From: Ottowia flava
GTDB lineage: Bacteria; Pseudomonadota; Gammaproteobacteria; Burkholderiales; Burkholderiaceae_C
Length of the DNA stretch: 64,000 bases
Assembly: GCF_008017535.1 (NCBI RefSeq)
Contig: NZ_VRUA01000001.1
Span: forward strand, 248,001-312,000
Direction of reading: 5' to 3'
A program made the translations under genes and the position numbers. Numbering within the stretch: position 1 is the stretch's first letter; each line of letters begins with the position of its first letter. A model generated the notes under the pieces. The model worked only from the letters and a program-made list of their open reading frames with translations. It made no database searches and was not told the DNA's origin. Below, piece after piece: positions 15,179 through 24,431 of this stretch.

Positions 15179-17110
15179 CTAGCCCGCGCCCAGCGCCAGG
15201 GCGATCCGGTAGGTGATGAAGGCCGCCACCCAGGCCAGGCCGAACAGCTGCACGACCATGATCAGCGGGTAGCGCCAGCCATTGGTCTCGCGCCGCACAG
15301 CCACCAAGGTCGACACGCACTGCGGCGCGAAGACAAACCAGGCCAACAACGCCAGGGCGGTGGCCAGTGACCAGGAATGGGCCAACACGGGCTGCAGCTT
15401 GTCGGCCACGTCGCTTTCCGCGCCCGACAGCGCATACACCGTGCCCAGTGCGCTGACGGCGACTTCGCGCGCCGCCATGCCGGGCACCAGTGAAATGGCG
15501 ATCTGCCAGTTGAAGCCGATCGGCGCCAGCACCGGCTCGATCAGCCGCCCCAGTTGCCCCGCATAGCTGTACTGGATGGGCGCGCCGGTCGCGCCCTGCG
15601 GCGCGGCCGGGTAGCTGGAGAGGAACCACAGCAACACCATCACCGCGAGGATGATGCCGCCCACCCGGCGCAAAAAGATGCGCGCACGCTCCCACAGCCC
15701 GAAGGCCAACTCGCGCGGGTTAGGCCAGCGGTAGGTGGGCAATTCCATGATCAGCGGCGTGACGCGCACCTGTCCGCCGGTCAGCCGGTACGCCCAGGCC
15801 AAGCCCAGCGCAGCGAGGATGCCGGCGACGTACAGCGCAAGCAGTACCAGGCCCTGCAGATTGAACAGGCCGATCTTGCGTGCAGGAATGAACGCCGCGA
15901 TCAGCAGCGCATAGACCGGCAGGCGCGCCGAACAGGTCATCAGCGGCGCGATCATGATCGTCACCAGACGATCGCGCCAGTGCGTGATGGTGCGCGTGGC
16001 CATGATGCCCGGCACCGCACAGGCAAAGCTCGACAGCAGGGGAATGAACGAGCGGCCCGACAGCCCCACCCGTCCCATCACGCGGTCCAACAGGAAGGCT
16101 GCGCGCGGCAGGTAGCCCGAATCCTCCAGCGCCAGGATGAAGAGGAACAGGATCAGGATCTGCGGCAGAAACACCAGCACCGCGCCCACGCCGGCGATGA
16201 TGCCGTCGGCCAGCAGGCTGCGCAGCGGCCCCTCGGCCATGTGGTTGCGCACCGCGCCCGCCAGGGCATCGATACCGGCCTGGATCGCGTCCATCGGCCA
16301 CGCCGCCCAGCTGAACACCGCCTGGAACATCAGCAGCAACACCAGCGCCAGCACCACCAGTCCCCAGAACGGGTGCAGCAGCACGCGGTCAACCGAGTCG
16401 TCGCGCGCCAGCGGCCGCGCGGGCATCTGCACGCAGTCGGCCAGCAGGCGCTGCACTTCGCGCTGGGTCAGCATGACGTCGGCAATGCCGGGCGGCGCCG
16501 CCGCCGGTTCAGGCGTTCGCCCAATCAGCGGGGGTTGGTGCGCTTGCAGCGCCTGCACCAACCCGCGCGCGCCATCGCCGCGCACGGCCACCGTGGGCAC
16601 GACCGGCACGCCCAGCTCGGCCGACAGGCGCTCTGCGTCCACGCGGATGCCCAGGCGCTCGGCCATGTCGGTCATGTTGAGGGCCACCACCATCGGTACG
16701 CGCAGGCGCTGGGCCTCCAGCACCAGCCGCAGGTTCAGCCGCAGCTTGGTCGCATCGACCACGACGACCAGCAGGTCGGGCAAAGGCTCACCCGCGCGCC
16801 GCCCGGTGACGATGTCGCGCGTGATTTCCTCATCAGCGCTCAGCGCGTTCAGGCTGTAGGCGCCCGGCAGATCGAGCAGCGCGACCGTCCGCCCGCCCGG
16901 CAACTCGAACCGCCCTTCCTTGCGCTCCACGGTCACGCCGGCGTAATTGGCGACCTTCTGCCTGCTGCCGGTGAGCAGGTTGAAGAGCGCAGTCTTGCCG
17001 CAGTTCGGATTGCCCAGCAAGGCCACGCGCAGCGGTCGGGCGCTGTCGGCCACGACTTGGGTCGCCACCGGGCGGCTGGCGCCGCTGGCGGGTTCGCTCA
17101 CCTGCTTCAT
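15179..17110 (-). CDS. feoB: Ferrous iron transporter FeoB
   Basis: 643 residues. N-terminal G domain with P-loop GNPNCGKT (33-40), the switch VANYAGVTVERKEG and LLDLPGAYSL; guanine motif ALNMTDMAE. Two Gate domains follow, with LEDSGYLPRAAFLLDRVMG and CSARLPVYALL, the cysteine and arginine of which lie in the proposed pore. Takes up Fe2+ across the inner membrane, mainly under low oxygen. It is shorter than the E. coli protein (773 residues), mostly in the C-terminal part, as in other betaproteobacteria. Start codon overlaps the feoA stop (ATGA). Confidence 0.96.
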   Translation of the reverse strand: MKQVSEPASGASRPVATQVVADSARPLRVALLGNPNCGKTALFNLLTGSRQKVANYAGVTVERKEGRFELPGGRTVALLDLPGAYSLNALSADEEITRDIVTGRRAGEPLPDLLVVVVDATKLRLNLRLVLEAQRLRVPMVVALNMTDMAERLGIRVDAERLSAELGVPVVPTVAVRGDGARGLVQALQAHQPPLIGRTPEPAAAPPGIADVMLTQREVQRLLADCVQMPARPLARDDSVDRVLLHPFWGLVVLALVLLLMFQAVFSWAAWPMDAIQAGIDALAGAVRNHMAEGPLRSLLADGIIAGVGAVLVFLPQILILFLFILALEDSGYLPRAAFLLDRVMGRVGLSGRSFIPLLSSFACAVPGIMATRTITHWRDRLVTIMIAPLMTCSARLPVYALLIAAFIPARKIGLFNLQGLVLLALYVAGILAALGLAWAYRLTGGQVRVTPLIMELPTYRWPNPRELAFGLWERARIFLRRVGGIILAVMVLLWFLSSYPAAPQGATGAPIQYSYAGQLGRLIEPVLAPIGFNWQIAISLVPGMAAREVAVSALGTVYALSGAESDVADKLQPVLAHSWSLATALALLAWFVFAPQCVSTLVAVRRETNGWRYPLIMVVQLFGLAWVAAFITYRIALALGAG

Positions 17111-17418
17111 GCGCCGCTCGCCGCATGCGTACGCACTTCGACCAGCGCCGCCTCGCGCTGGCGCAGCGCGAAGGTCGACTGGCCACCCAGGCGCACCGCG
17201 ATCGGCTCGCGCCCTCCCCGCCCTTTGGCCACCACGCGCACGTGCTCGCCCGGCAGGAAGCCCAACTCGATCAGGCGCAGCAGCACCTGGCGCGCGTCAT
17301 CGTCGGTGGGGGTGTGCAGTGTCTCGATGGTGGCTTCGGCGCCGGTGGCCAGCTGAAACAGCGGCACCGCGCCCGGAGCGCCAGCGGGCAGCGGCGTATT
17401 CGATTCAGAAAATTCCAT
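17107..17418 (-). CDS. feoA: Ferrous iron transport protein FeoA
   Basis: 103 residues, SH3-like cytoplasmic partner of FeoB. Conserved stretch RLIELGFLPGEHVRVV and the terminal ALRQREAALVEV are typical. The ATG at 17418 is preferred to a TTG two codons upstream. The N-terminal 25 residues are a flexible extension. A possible Fur box (17433-17447) lies 15 bases upstream. Translation is coupled to feoB by a 4-base overlap. Confidence 0.93.
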   Translation of the reverse strand: MEFSESNTPLPAGAPGAVPLFQLATGAEATIETLHTPTDDDARQVLLRLIELGFLPGEHVRVVAKGRGGREPIAVRLGGQSTFALRQREAALVEVRTHAASGA

Positions 17419-17432
17419 GGCCAAGTCGTGAA

Positions 17433-17447
17433 TGCGATTGATTCTTG
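17433..17447. promoter_or_regulatory. Possible Fur box upstream of feoAB
   Basis: TGCGATT-G-ATTCTTG matches the 7-1-7 Fur core (TGAGAAT-N-ATTCTCA) at 5 of 7 and 5 of 7 positions and sits just before feoA. Position and function agree, but the match is moderate. Confidence 0.45.
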
Positions 17448-17576
17448 TTTGTAGTTTACTCCTGCCGTGTGTCGGTGCGGTTGACCCAGGTCACCCCGCG
17501 TCTGACGACGACTGAGCGTGCGTTGGTTGGAAAAAACCGACACCACAAACCGCGCCAACCGCTAACGTAAGCGCCC

Positions 17577-18206
17577 ATGACATTGCTCTGGGACATCTCC
17601 CCACCCGTGAACGCCAACGCGCCGGTCTTCCCGGGCGACACGCCGTACAGCCAGGCGTGGAGCGCCGAACTGGCACCGGGTTGCCCGGTCAACGTGGGCC
17701 GGCTCACGCTGTCGCCCCACGTCGGCGCGCACGCCGACGCCCCGCTGCACTACGCTGCGGACGGCGCCGCCATTGGCGACGTGCCGCTCGCGCCCTACCT
17801 CGGCCCCTGCCGCGTGATCCACGCCATCGGTTGCGGGCCGCTGATCGAGTGGCGGCACATCGCGCACGCCATCACGCCCGACCTGCCGCCGCGCGTGCTG
17901 GTGCGCACCTACGAACGCGCGCCCACGGCGTGGGACCCGGCGCTGAGCGCCTACGCACCCGAGACCGTGGCGCGCCTGGCCGACGCGGGCGTGCGCCTGA
18001 TCGGCATCGACACCGCCAGTATCGACCCGGCCGACAGCAAGACGCTGGACAGCCACCAGGTCATTCGCCAGCGCGACCTGCGCGTGCTGGAAAACCTGGT
18101 GCTCGACGCGGTGCCGGAGGGCGACTACGAACTGATTGCGCTGCCGCTCAAGCTGACCACCGCCGACGCCTCGCCCGTGCGCGCCGTGCTGCGGGCGCTG
18201 GGCTGA
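17577..18206 (+). CDS. kynB: Kynurenine formamidase KynB
   Basis: 209 residues. Hydrolyses N-formylkynurenine to kynurenine and formate in aerobic tryptophan breakdown. The cyclase-type metal motif His48-xxx-His52-x-Asp54 ([10 protein letters not shown]) is intact, as is the later [18 protein letters not shown]. First gene of the kynBUA operon, divergent from feoAB. Between this gene and kynU lies a 100-base spacer that carries repeat copy 4. Confidence 0.95.
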   Translation: MTLLWDISPPVNANAPVFPGDTPYSQAWSAELAPGCPVNVGRLTLSPHVGAHADAPLHYAADGAAIGDVPLAPYLGPCRVIHAIGCGPLIEWRHIAHAITPDLPPRVLVRTYERAPTAWDPALSAYAPETVARLADAGVRLIGIDTASIDPADSKTLDSHQVIRQRDLRVLENLVLDAVPEGDYELIALPLKLTTADASPVRAVLRALG

Positions 18207-18243
18207 CCGCCTCCGTCCATCAGCTTGCTGCTCAAGATTTCAA

Positions 18244-18303
18244 GCCTTTTTACCATTCAGCCCTACAACCACCTGCGCAAGCAGCTATTACATCAATAGC
18301 ACA
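18244..18303 (-). repeat. Comamonad-type short repeat, copy 4
   Basis: Reverse copy: GCCCTACAACCACCTGCGCA then GCAGCTATTA, lying between kynB and kynU inside the operon and ending five bases before the kynU start. Its hairpin may affect readthrough or mRNA stability. Confidence 0.85.
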
Positions 18304-18307
18304 TCAC

Positions 18308-19618
18308 ATGACACTCTCCCTGCAAGACTGCCGCGCGCGCGATGCCCAGGATCCGCTGCGCCCGCTGCGCGATCGGTTCAACCTGCCCCCGGGCGTGATC
18401 TACCTCGACGGCAATTCGCTGGGCGCCCTGCCCGCCGCCACCGCCGCGCGCGTGGCCCAGGTGGTGACCGACGAGTGGGGCAAAGACCTGATCAAGGCCT
18501 GGAACACCGCCGGCTGGATCAGCCTGCCCGAGCGCCTGGGCGACCAGTTCGCCCCCTGGATCGGCGCCGGCCCCGGGCAAGTCGTGTTCACCGACACCAC
18601 GTCGATCAATCTCTACAAGGTGCTGACGGCCGCCGCGCGCGTGGCGCAGGCCGACCAGCCGGGGCGCAAGAAGCTGATCAGCGAACGCAGCAATTTTCCG
18701 ACCGATCTGTACATCGCCCAGTCGGTGTGCGCGCAGCACGGGCTGGAGCTGGTGCTGCTGGAGCCGGAAGAAATCGACGCCGCGCTGACGCCCGACGTCG
18801 CCATCTGCCTGCTGACCCATGTCAACTACCGCACCGGCGCCATGCACGACATGGCCGCCATCACGGCACGCGCGCATGCGCAGGGCATCGTCTGCGTCTG
18901 GGACCTGTGCCACAGCGCGGGCGCGGTGCCGGTCGACCTGCTGGGCGCCGACGCCGACTACGCGGTCGGCTGCAGCTACAAATACCTGAACGGCGGCCCC
19001 GGCGCACCGGCTTTCGTGTGGGTTCACCCGCGCCTGACCGACCGTTTCTGGCAACCGCTGTCGGGCTGGTTCGGGCATGCGGCGCCGTTTGAATTCACAC
19101 CCGACTACCGGCCGGCCGCGGGGATCCAGCGCTACTTGTGCGGCACGCAGCCGATCGTCAGCATGAGCGCGCTGCAATGCGGGCTGGACATCTTCACCGC
19201 CAGCGAGGCGCTGGGCGGCATGGCCGCGTTGCGCGCCAAGTCGCTGGCGCTGACCGACCTGTTCATCGAGTTGGTCGAGGCGCGCTGCGGCGGCCATGGC
19301 ATCGGGCTGGCCACGCCACGCGAGCACGCCCAGCGCGGCTCGCAGGTCTGCCTGACGCGCGATGAAGGCCTGGGCGTCGATGGCAAAAACAGCGGCGCCT
19401 ACGCCATCGTGCAGGCACTGATCGCGCGCGGCGTGATCGGCGACTTCCGCAAGGGCGACGGCGGCACGGGCCGCCACAAGGACATCCTGCGCTTCGGCTT
19501 CACGCCGCTGTACGTGGGCTTCGAGGATGTCTGGAACGCGGTCGAGCACTTGCGCGCCGTGCTGGACGGCGGCGAATGGCGCGAACCCCAGTTCAACCAG
19601 ATTCAAGCGGTGACATGA
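18308..19618 (+). CDS. kynU: Kynureninase KynU
   Basis: 436 residues. PLP enzyme cleaving kynurenine to anthranilate and alanine. The PLP lysine is Lys225 in [25 protein letters not shown] and [17 protein letters not shown] are characteristic. The ATG at 18308 begins the family N-terminus ([17 protein letters not shown]); the much longer open frame upstream is the shadow of kynB. Its stop overlaps the kynA start by four bases. Confidence 0.97.
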   Translation: MTLSLQDCRARDAQDPLRPLRDRFNLPPGVIYLDGNSLGALPAATAARVAQVVTDEWGKDLIKAWNTAGWISLPERLGDQFAPWIGAGPGQVVFTDTTSINLYKVLTAAARVAQADQPGRKKLISERSNFPTDLYIAQSVCAQHGLELVLLEPEEIDAALTPDVAICLLTHVNYRTGAMHDMAAITARAHAQGIVCVWDLCHSAGAVPVDLLGADADYAVGCSYKYLNGGPGAPAFVWVHPRLTDRFWQPLSGWFGHAAPFEFTPDYRPAAGIQRYLCGTQPIVSMSALQCGLDIFTASEALGGMAALRAKSLALTDLFIELVEARCGGHGIGLATPREHAQRGSQVCLTRDEGLGVDGKNSGAYAIVQALIARGVIGDFRKGDGGTGRHKDILRFGFTPLYVGFEDVWNAVEHLRAVLDGGEWREPQFNQIQAVT

Positions 19619-20478
19619 CCATGACCGAAACCAACTCCCCGCAGCGCAACGAAGACATCGTGCGCGACGAGCGCGCCCAGCTCGACTTCAGCCAGTCGAT
19701 GAGCTATGGCGATTACCTGCACCTCGACCAGATCCTGAGCGCGCAGCACCCGCTGTCGCCCGCGCACGACGAGATGCTGTTCATCGTCCAGCACCAGACC
19801 AGCGAACTGTGGATGAAGCTGCTGCTGACCGAGCTCACATCCGCCATCGCCGACGTGCGCGAGGACCGGCGCGCCCCCGCCTTCAAGAAGCTGGCGCGCG
19901 CCAGCCGCATCCTCGAACAACTGGTCCACGCCTGGGACGTGCTGGCCACCATGACGCCGCCCGAATACAGCGCCATCCGCCCCTACCTCGGCCCATCCAG
20001 CGGCTTCCAGAGCTTTCAGTACCGCTGCATCGAATTCGCCCTGGGCAACAAGAACGCGGCCATGCTGAAGCCCCACCAGCACCACCCCGACCGGCTGGCG
20101 CTGGTGCAGTCCTACTACGAATCACCGTCTCTTTACGACGAATCCCTGCGCCTGCTGGCGCGCCAGGGCCTGCCCGTCCCGGCGAGCCACCTGAACCGCG
20201 ACTGGACCCAGCCCTACCAGAGCAGCCCGGAAGTCGAAGCCGCCTGGCTGACCGTCTATCGCGCGCCCGAGCAGTACTGGGATCTCTACCAGCTGGGCGA
20301 AAAGCTGACCGACATCGAAGACGCCTTCCGCCTCTGGCGCTTCCGCCACGTCACGACGGTGGAACGCATCATCGGCTTCAAGCGCGGCACCGGCGGCACC
20401 GGCGGCGTGAGCTATTTGCGCAAGATGCTCGACGTGGTGCTGTTTCCGGAGCTGTGGCAGTTGCGGACGGATTTGTGA
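19615..20478 (+). CDS. kynA: Tryptophan 2,3-dioxygenase KynA
   Basis: 287 residues. Haem enzyme opening the indole ring of tryptophan to N-formylkynurenine. [16 protein letters not shown] and [17 protein letters not shown] form the substrate site; His245 in [20 protein letters not shown] is the expected proximal haem ligand. ATG at 19615 overlaps the kynU stop (ATGA); a second ATG at 19621 is possible. Last gene of the kynBUA operon, ending two bases from a convergent gene. Confidence 0.96.
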   Translation: MTMTETNSPQRNEDIVRDERAQLDFSQSMSYGDYLHLDQILSAQHPLSPAHDEMLFIVQHQTSELWMKLLLTELTSAIADVREDRRAPAFKKLARASRILEQLVHAWDVLATMTPPEYSAIRPYLGPSSGFQSFQYRCIEFALGNKNAAMLKPHQHHPDRLALVQSYYESPSLYDESLRLLARQGLPVPASHLNRDWTQPYQSSPEVEAAWLTVYRAPEQYWDLYQLGEKLTDIEDAFRLWRFRHVTTVERIIGFKRGTGGTGGVSYLRKMLDVVLFPELWQLRTDL

Positions 20479-20480
20479 GC

Positions 20481-21224
20481 TTAGCGACGAGGTCGCGCTG
20501 AAGCGGACGCCCGATTCAATTGCTCGAGGTACGAACCCGCACGGATCGGCAGTTCCGCGCCGTCCTTGGCGACGTGCACCTGGCCGTCTACCAGCACGAC
20601 CGTACCGACAGGAAAAGCCAACAGCTGGATCAAGTCGGGGCGGTCCAGCGCCAGCTGGTAGAGCGAGATCTTCATGAACCGCGTGGTATCGCCGTTGCCG
20701 CGCGGGTCGGTGGGGTCGGACAACCACCAACCGGAATCCTGTCCCTGCGGCTCCAGCCGTTGCAGCGCCACGGGGACCGCCTTCTTGTAGTCCACGTGGA
20801 CCACCGCGCTTTGATCGAGCCTCGGGAAGTTCAACGACGTGGCAGGCATGACACTTTCCACGCTGTCCTTTTGGCTGCGCAGGTGCTTCAGCGTGGAATC
20901 CAGCGAATCGACGAACCGAATAGGGACTTTCTTCATGTCCGGTTCGGTCAGCCTGAGTTTGCCGCCAGGCGCGCTGGCGAATCGTGTCACCATCCAGCCG
21001 AGCTGCAGGGTTTCACCATCCTTGAAGCGGGAGCCGGAGGCGACCATGCGTTCGAGCGAAGCCACCATGTGCTGGATGTCGCCCTCAGGGACGGCCTTGG
21101 TGCTGACCGAAAACTCGATCTCCGGGTGCTTGAATTGCCCGCACTGGGTCGTCGTGTACGTCGCACCCAGTGCGCCCTGCGAGGCACCCAGCGCCGCCAT
21201 CAATCCCCACGCTGCCTTGAACAT
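20481..21224 (-). CDS. Exported protein of unknown function
   Basis: 247 residues with a signal peptide (MFKAAWGLMAALGASQGALGA) and a mature periplasmic domain. I do not recognise it with certainty. Residues about 165-215 (DSGWWLSDPTDP … LYQLALDRPDLIQLLAFPVGT) resemble the DUF2185/Imm33 type of fold, and LQLGWMVTRFA resembles a DUF2314-like strand, so an immunity- or toxin-related origin is possible but unproven. Stands alone; tail-to-tail with kynA with a 2-base gap. Confidence 0.7.
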   Translation of the reverse strand: MFKAAWGLMAALGASQGALGATYTTTQCGQFKHPEIEFSVSTKAVPEGDIQHMVASLERMVASGSRFKDGETLQLGWMVTRFASAPGGKLRLTEPDMKKVPIRFVDSLDSTLKHLRSQKDSVESVMPATSLNFPRLDQSAVVHVDYKKAVPVALQRLEPQGQDSGWWLSDPTDPRGNGDTTRFMKISLYQLALDRPDLIQLLAFPVGTVVLVDGQVHVAKDGAELPIRAGSYLEQLNRASASARPRR

Positions 21225-21241
21225 GCAATCTCTCCCTGAGT

Positions 21242-21792
21242 CTATTCAGCGCCTAGTCTAGGCTGCGCCTTCGACGGTCGGCCGACACGACCGCGCCCCG
21301 CCATCCGCAAGCCATCCCGCGTGTTCAGCGTCAACAGCGTCCAGTTCACCACCCCGGCCAGCAGCTCCACGCCCTGCAAGGTGTAGAACACCGCGTCAAA
21401 TCGGCCGGCGTTGGCCCAACTTGCCAACACCCAGGCGCTGGGCTGCAGCACCAGCATGCCGTTAGTGGCCGCCAACTGCATGCGGCGGCGCTTGACGTTG
21501 ACCAGGCGGCCTCTGCGCGACCCCCCAGGGCGAAGCCGCTGCCGCCGGTAGCGGCCATGGCGGGGATCACCACCCACATGCCCATCAGGATGGCTTTCTT
21601 GACGGTGGCCACGCCGGCGGGACCGAGCCGCAGCTCGGGCACGACGGTCGACAGCCAGAAGGTAGTGATGCTGCGCCAGCCGATGGCCTCCCGGGCGCCG
21701 TGGAGGCGGGCTTTCGACAACCCGTTTCCCCTTTTTGCCAACCGGTTGTCAATGCCTGTTGAACAGGGCTGCCAACCGCCCCACAGACCCAT
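21242..21792 (-). pseudogene. Frameshifted small membrane protein gene
   Basis: Two overlapping frames join into one plausible protein. The first frame gives VKKAILMGMWVVIPAMAATG then GSGFALGG; the second continues RGRLVNVKRRRMQLAATNGM and LVLQPSAWVLASWANAGRFD, then YTLQGVELLAGVVNWTLLTL and NTRDGLRMAGRGR. The switch falls exactly at a run of six C (six G on the coding strand, 21521-21526). I recall intact proteins of this two- to three-helix type as hypothetical membrane proteins in Comamonadaceae. The true start is uncertain; the conserved part begins near 21620. It may be a real mutation, phase variation, or a sequencing error. Confidence 0.6.
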
Positions 21793-21798
21793 TCCGAT

Positions 21799-21851
21799 AA
21801 AAATCGGCCCTCTGCCCTACAACCACCTGCGCGGCCAGCTCTGTTTTTTGC
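21799..21851 (-). repeat. Comamonad-type short repeat, copy 5
   Basis: Reverse copy: CTGCCCTACAACCACCTGCG then GGCCAGCT, in the promoter region of the EamA gene. Confidence 0.8.
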
Positions 21852-21903
21852 AGCAAAGCCCCGCTCGCGCGCAGCCCTGCACAACCCGGCACAATCGCCG
21901 CCC

Positions 21904-22794
21904 ATGCCCGCCCTGTCCCGCCAGCAACTCGCCCTCCTCTGCTTTCTGACCATCGTCTGGGGCATCAACTGGCCGGTGATGAAGCTGGGCGTGCAGGGCT
22001 TTCCACCGCTGGCGTTTCGCACCGTTTCGATCCTGATCGGCCTGCCCGTGATGTGGCTGACGCTGAAGGCGCTGAAGCTGCCGCTGGCGGTGCCGCGCGC
22101 TTACTGGGGGCGGCTGGTGGTGCTGGGCTTTTTCAATGCCGTGCTGTGGCACGCGCTGATCATCGTGGCCATCCCCATGCTGTCCAGCGGGCGGGCGGCG
22201 ATCCTGGGCTACACCATGCCGATTTTTTCGGCGCTGATCGGCGCGCTGGTCTACCGCGACCGCCTGAACGCGCGCGGCTGGCTGGGTGTGGCGGCGGCGG
22301 CGATCGGCGTGGCGCTGCTGCTGTCGAATGAGTTGGCGTCGATGAGCGGACGGCCGCTGGGCGTCGCGCTGATGCTGGCGGCCGCCGCCGCCTGGGCGCT
22401 GGGCACGCAGATGCTGCGGCGCACCACCATCCCGGCGGCCACGCTCACGCTGTCGTTCTGGATGATGGTGGAAGCGGGCGTGGTGCTGGTCGCATCCACG
22501 GTGCTGTTCGAGCGCCACCAGTGGCACGTGCCCACCGCAGACGCGGCGTGGGCGATTGCCTTCAACGGCCTGTTGGTGATCGGCCTGGCGCAGGCCGTGT
22601 GGTTCTACCTGGCGCGCAGTCTGCCGCCGCTGGCGTCCACCCTCAGCGTGATGATGATCCCGGTGCTGGGCGTGTTCAGCGGCGCGCTGTGGCTGGGCGA
22701 GCAGCTGCACTGGCAGGACTGGACCGCCATGGCGCTGATGGCGGTAGCCATCGCCTCGGTGCTGTGGCCGGCGCGGGCGTTGCCCGAGGCTTGA
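21904..22794 (+). CDS. EamA/DMT family transporter
   Basis: 296 residues, ten membrane helices in two EamA halves (about residues 8-140 and 153-290). Signature stretches: VWGINWPVMKLG in helix 1, GRAAILGYTMPIFSALIGAL at the end of the first half, and VMMIPVLGVFSGALWLGEQL in the second. Drug/metabolite superfamily exporter, substrate unknown. Stands alone, convergent with the antiporter gene. Confidence 0.9.
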   Translation: MPALSRQQLALLCFLTIVWGINWPVMKLGVQGFPPLAFRTVSILIGLPVMWLTLKALKLPLAVPRAYWGRLVVLGFFNAVLWHALIIVAIPMLSSGRAAILGYTMPIFSALIGALVYRDRLNARGWLGVAAAAIGVALLLSNELASMSGRPLGVALMLAAAAAWALGTQMLRRTTIPAATLTLSFWMMVEAGVVLVASTVLFERHQWHVPTADAAWAIAFNGLLVIGLAQAVWFYLARSLPPLASTLSVMMIPVLGVFSGALWLGEQLHWQDWTAMALMAVAIASVLWPARALPEA

Positions 22795-22821
22795 GCGGCT
22801 GCCACCGCCTCAGGCCGCCGT

Positions 22822-24333
22822 TCAGCGGAAGAACAGGAACGTGACGATCACGAACAGCGGCATCAGGATGCCGAAGCTCCAGGCCATGTAGCCGAAGAAG
22901 CTGGGCATTTTGACGCCGCGGTCTTCGGCGATGGCCTTGACCATCAGGTTGGGCGCGTTGCCGATGTAGCTGTTGGCGCCCATGAACACCGCCCCGGCGC
23001 TGATGGCGGCCAGCACGCTGGCTAGCGGCCCCATGAGGGTGGCCGGGTCGCCGCCCGCGGTGTTGAAGAACACCAGGTAGGTCGGCGCGTTGTCGAGGAA
23101 GGACGACAGCAGGCCCGTCGCCCAGAAGTACGCCGCCGGGTTGGGCGTGCCGTCGCTGTTGGTCACGGCCTTGACGACCGCGCCGAACGGGCCGTTTTCG
23201 CCCGCCTGCAGCATCGCGATGACGGGGATGATGGTCAGGAAAATGCCGGCGAAGAGCTTGGCCACCTCCTGCATCGGCGCCCAGCCGAACTGGTTGCTGT
23301 CATGCACGGCGCGGGGCGTGATGGCCAGCGACACCAGTGTCACGACGATCAGGCCCGCGTCGCGCACGATGCTGGGCAGCGCCACGTGCGTGCCGGCGAT
23401 GTCGAATTCGATGCCGGGCTTCCAGATGCCGCTCATCAGCACCAGCGCCACGACCACGCCCAGCAGCACGAAGTTGATGCTGCCGTCAAAGCCGAACTGC
23501 TCGTCGTCGGGCGTAGGGTCGGGGCGCGTCGTGCCTTCCTTGCGGTACATCCAGGTGTCGAGCAGGAAGAAGATGATCAGCAGCGCGACGACCAGGAATA
23601 CCGTGTCCATCCAGATGTGGCCTGCGGTCCAGAAGAAGGTGACGCCCTTCAGGAAGCCCAAAAACAGCGGCGGGTCGCCCAGCGGCGTGAGCGAGCCACC
23701 GATGTTGCTGACGATGAAGATGAAGAACACCACGACGTGCGCGCAATGCTGGCGGTTGTCGTTGGCGCGGATCAGCGGGCGGATCAGCAGCATCGACGCA
23801 CCGGTCGTGCCCATGAAGCTGGCCAGCAGGCCGCCGACCAGCAGGATGATCGAGTTGAGCAGCGGCGTGCCGTGCAGGTTGCCGCGGATGTAGATGCCGC
23901 CCGACACCGTGAACAGCGCCGTCAGCAGCAGGATGAAGGGGATGTACTCGGCCACCAACGCGTGCACCAGGCCGGCGCCGGCCGTGCCCACGCCGAAGAC
24001 CAGCGCAAACGGCACCAGAAAGGCCAGTGACCAGGCCGCGGCGATCTTGCCGAAATGGTGGTGCCAGAACTGCGGCCCCGCCAGCGGCCAGACGGCGATC
24101 GACAGCAGGATGCCCACGAAAGGCACCGCCCACAGCACCGACAGCTGGCTGCCGTCCAAAGCGGCGGCCTGCGCGGGCGAAGCCAACAGCAGCGCCAACA
24201 TGCCCAGCAGGCCCACCCAGCGGCCACTGCGCCTGTGCCCAGCCTCGCGCGTCGGCCATTGGCCCCTGTCTGCAACAGCGGCAGCGGGAAACGCGGTCGG
24301 GTCGGAGCGAAGCAGGTCGGGCAGTGGATTCAT
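22822..24333 (-). CDS. NhaD-like sodium:proton antiporter
   Basis: 503 residues, about 12 membrane helices, ion transporter superfamily. Conserved parts: AALFTVSGGIY-type LLTALFTVSGGIYIRGN, FMGTTGASMLLIRPLIRAN, FIVSNIGGSLTPLGDPPLFL, and LSSFLDNAPTYLVFFNTAGG with the Asp-Asn-Ala-Pro motif near the end. Such proteins exchange Na+ for H+ across the inner membrane. The N-terminal 40 residues are poorly conserved and precede what looks like a signal-peptide-like helix (LLGMLALLLASPAQA), so the start could be further in. Repeat copy 6 lies just upstream. Confidence 0.85.
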   Translation of the reverse strand: MNPLPDLLRSDPTAFPAAAVADRGQWPTREAGHRRSGRWVGLLGMLALLLASPAQAAALDGSQLSVLWAVPFVGILLSIAVWPLAGPQFWHHHFGKIAAAWSLAFLVPFALVFGVGTAGAGLVHALVAEYIPFILLLTALFTVSGGIYIRGNLHGTPLLNSIILLVGGLLASFMGTTGASMLLIRPLIRANDNRQHCAHVVVFFIFIVSNIGGSLTPLGDPPLFLGFLKGVTFFWTAGHIWMDTVFLVVALLIIFFLLDTWMYRKEGTTRPDPTPDDEQFGFDGSINFVLLGVVVALVLMSGIWKPGIEFDIAGTHVALPSIVRDAGLIVVTLVSLAITPRAVHDSNQFGWAPMQEVAKLFAGIFLTIIPVIAMLQAGENGPFGAVVKAVTNSDGTPNPAAYFWATGLLSSFLDNAPTYLVFFNTAGGDPATLMGPLASVLAAISAGAVFMGANSYIGNAPNLMVKAIAEDRGVKMPSFFGYMAWSFGILMPLFVIVTFLFFR

Positions 24334-24335
24334 CG

Positions 24336-24393
24336 TAAAAAGTGGGTTTTGCGCTACAGCAATCAGCGCAGACAGCTATCAAATCAGGAGTAT
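24336..24393 (-). repeat. Comamonad-type short repeat, copy 6
   Basis: Reverse copy, somewhat degenerate: GCGCTACAGCAATCAGCGCA then GACAGCTAT. Between pncB and the antiporter gene. Confidence 0.7.
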
Positions 24394-24431
24394 AACGGCG
24401 CAGCGCGCCCGCGCCGTCGCTCCTGCCGTCA

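Noticed and set aside
17657-18307. N-terminal extension of kynU into kynB
   Set aside because: The extension is Arg-rich out-of-frame kynB sequence; KynU homology begins at the ATG at 18308.
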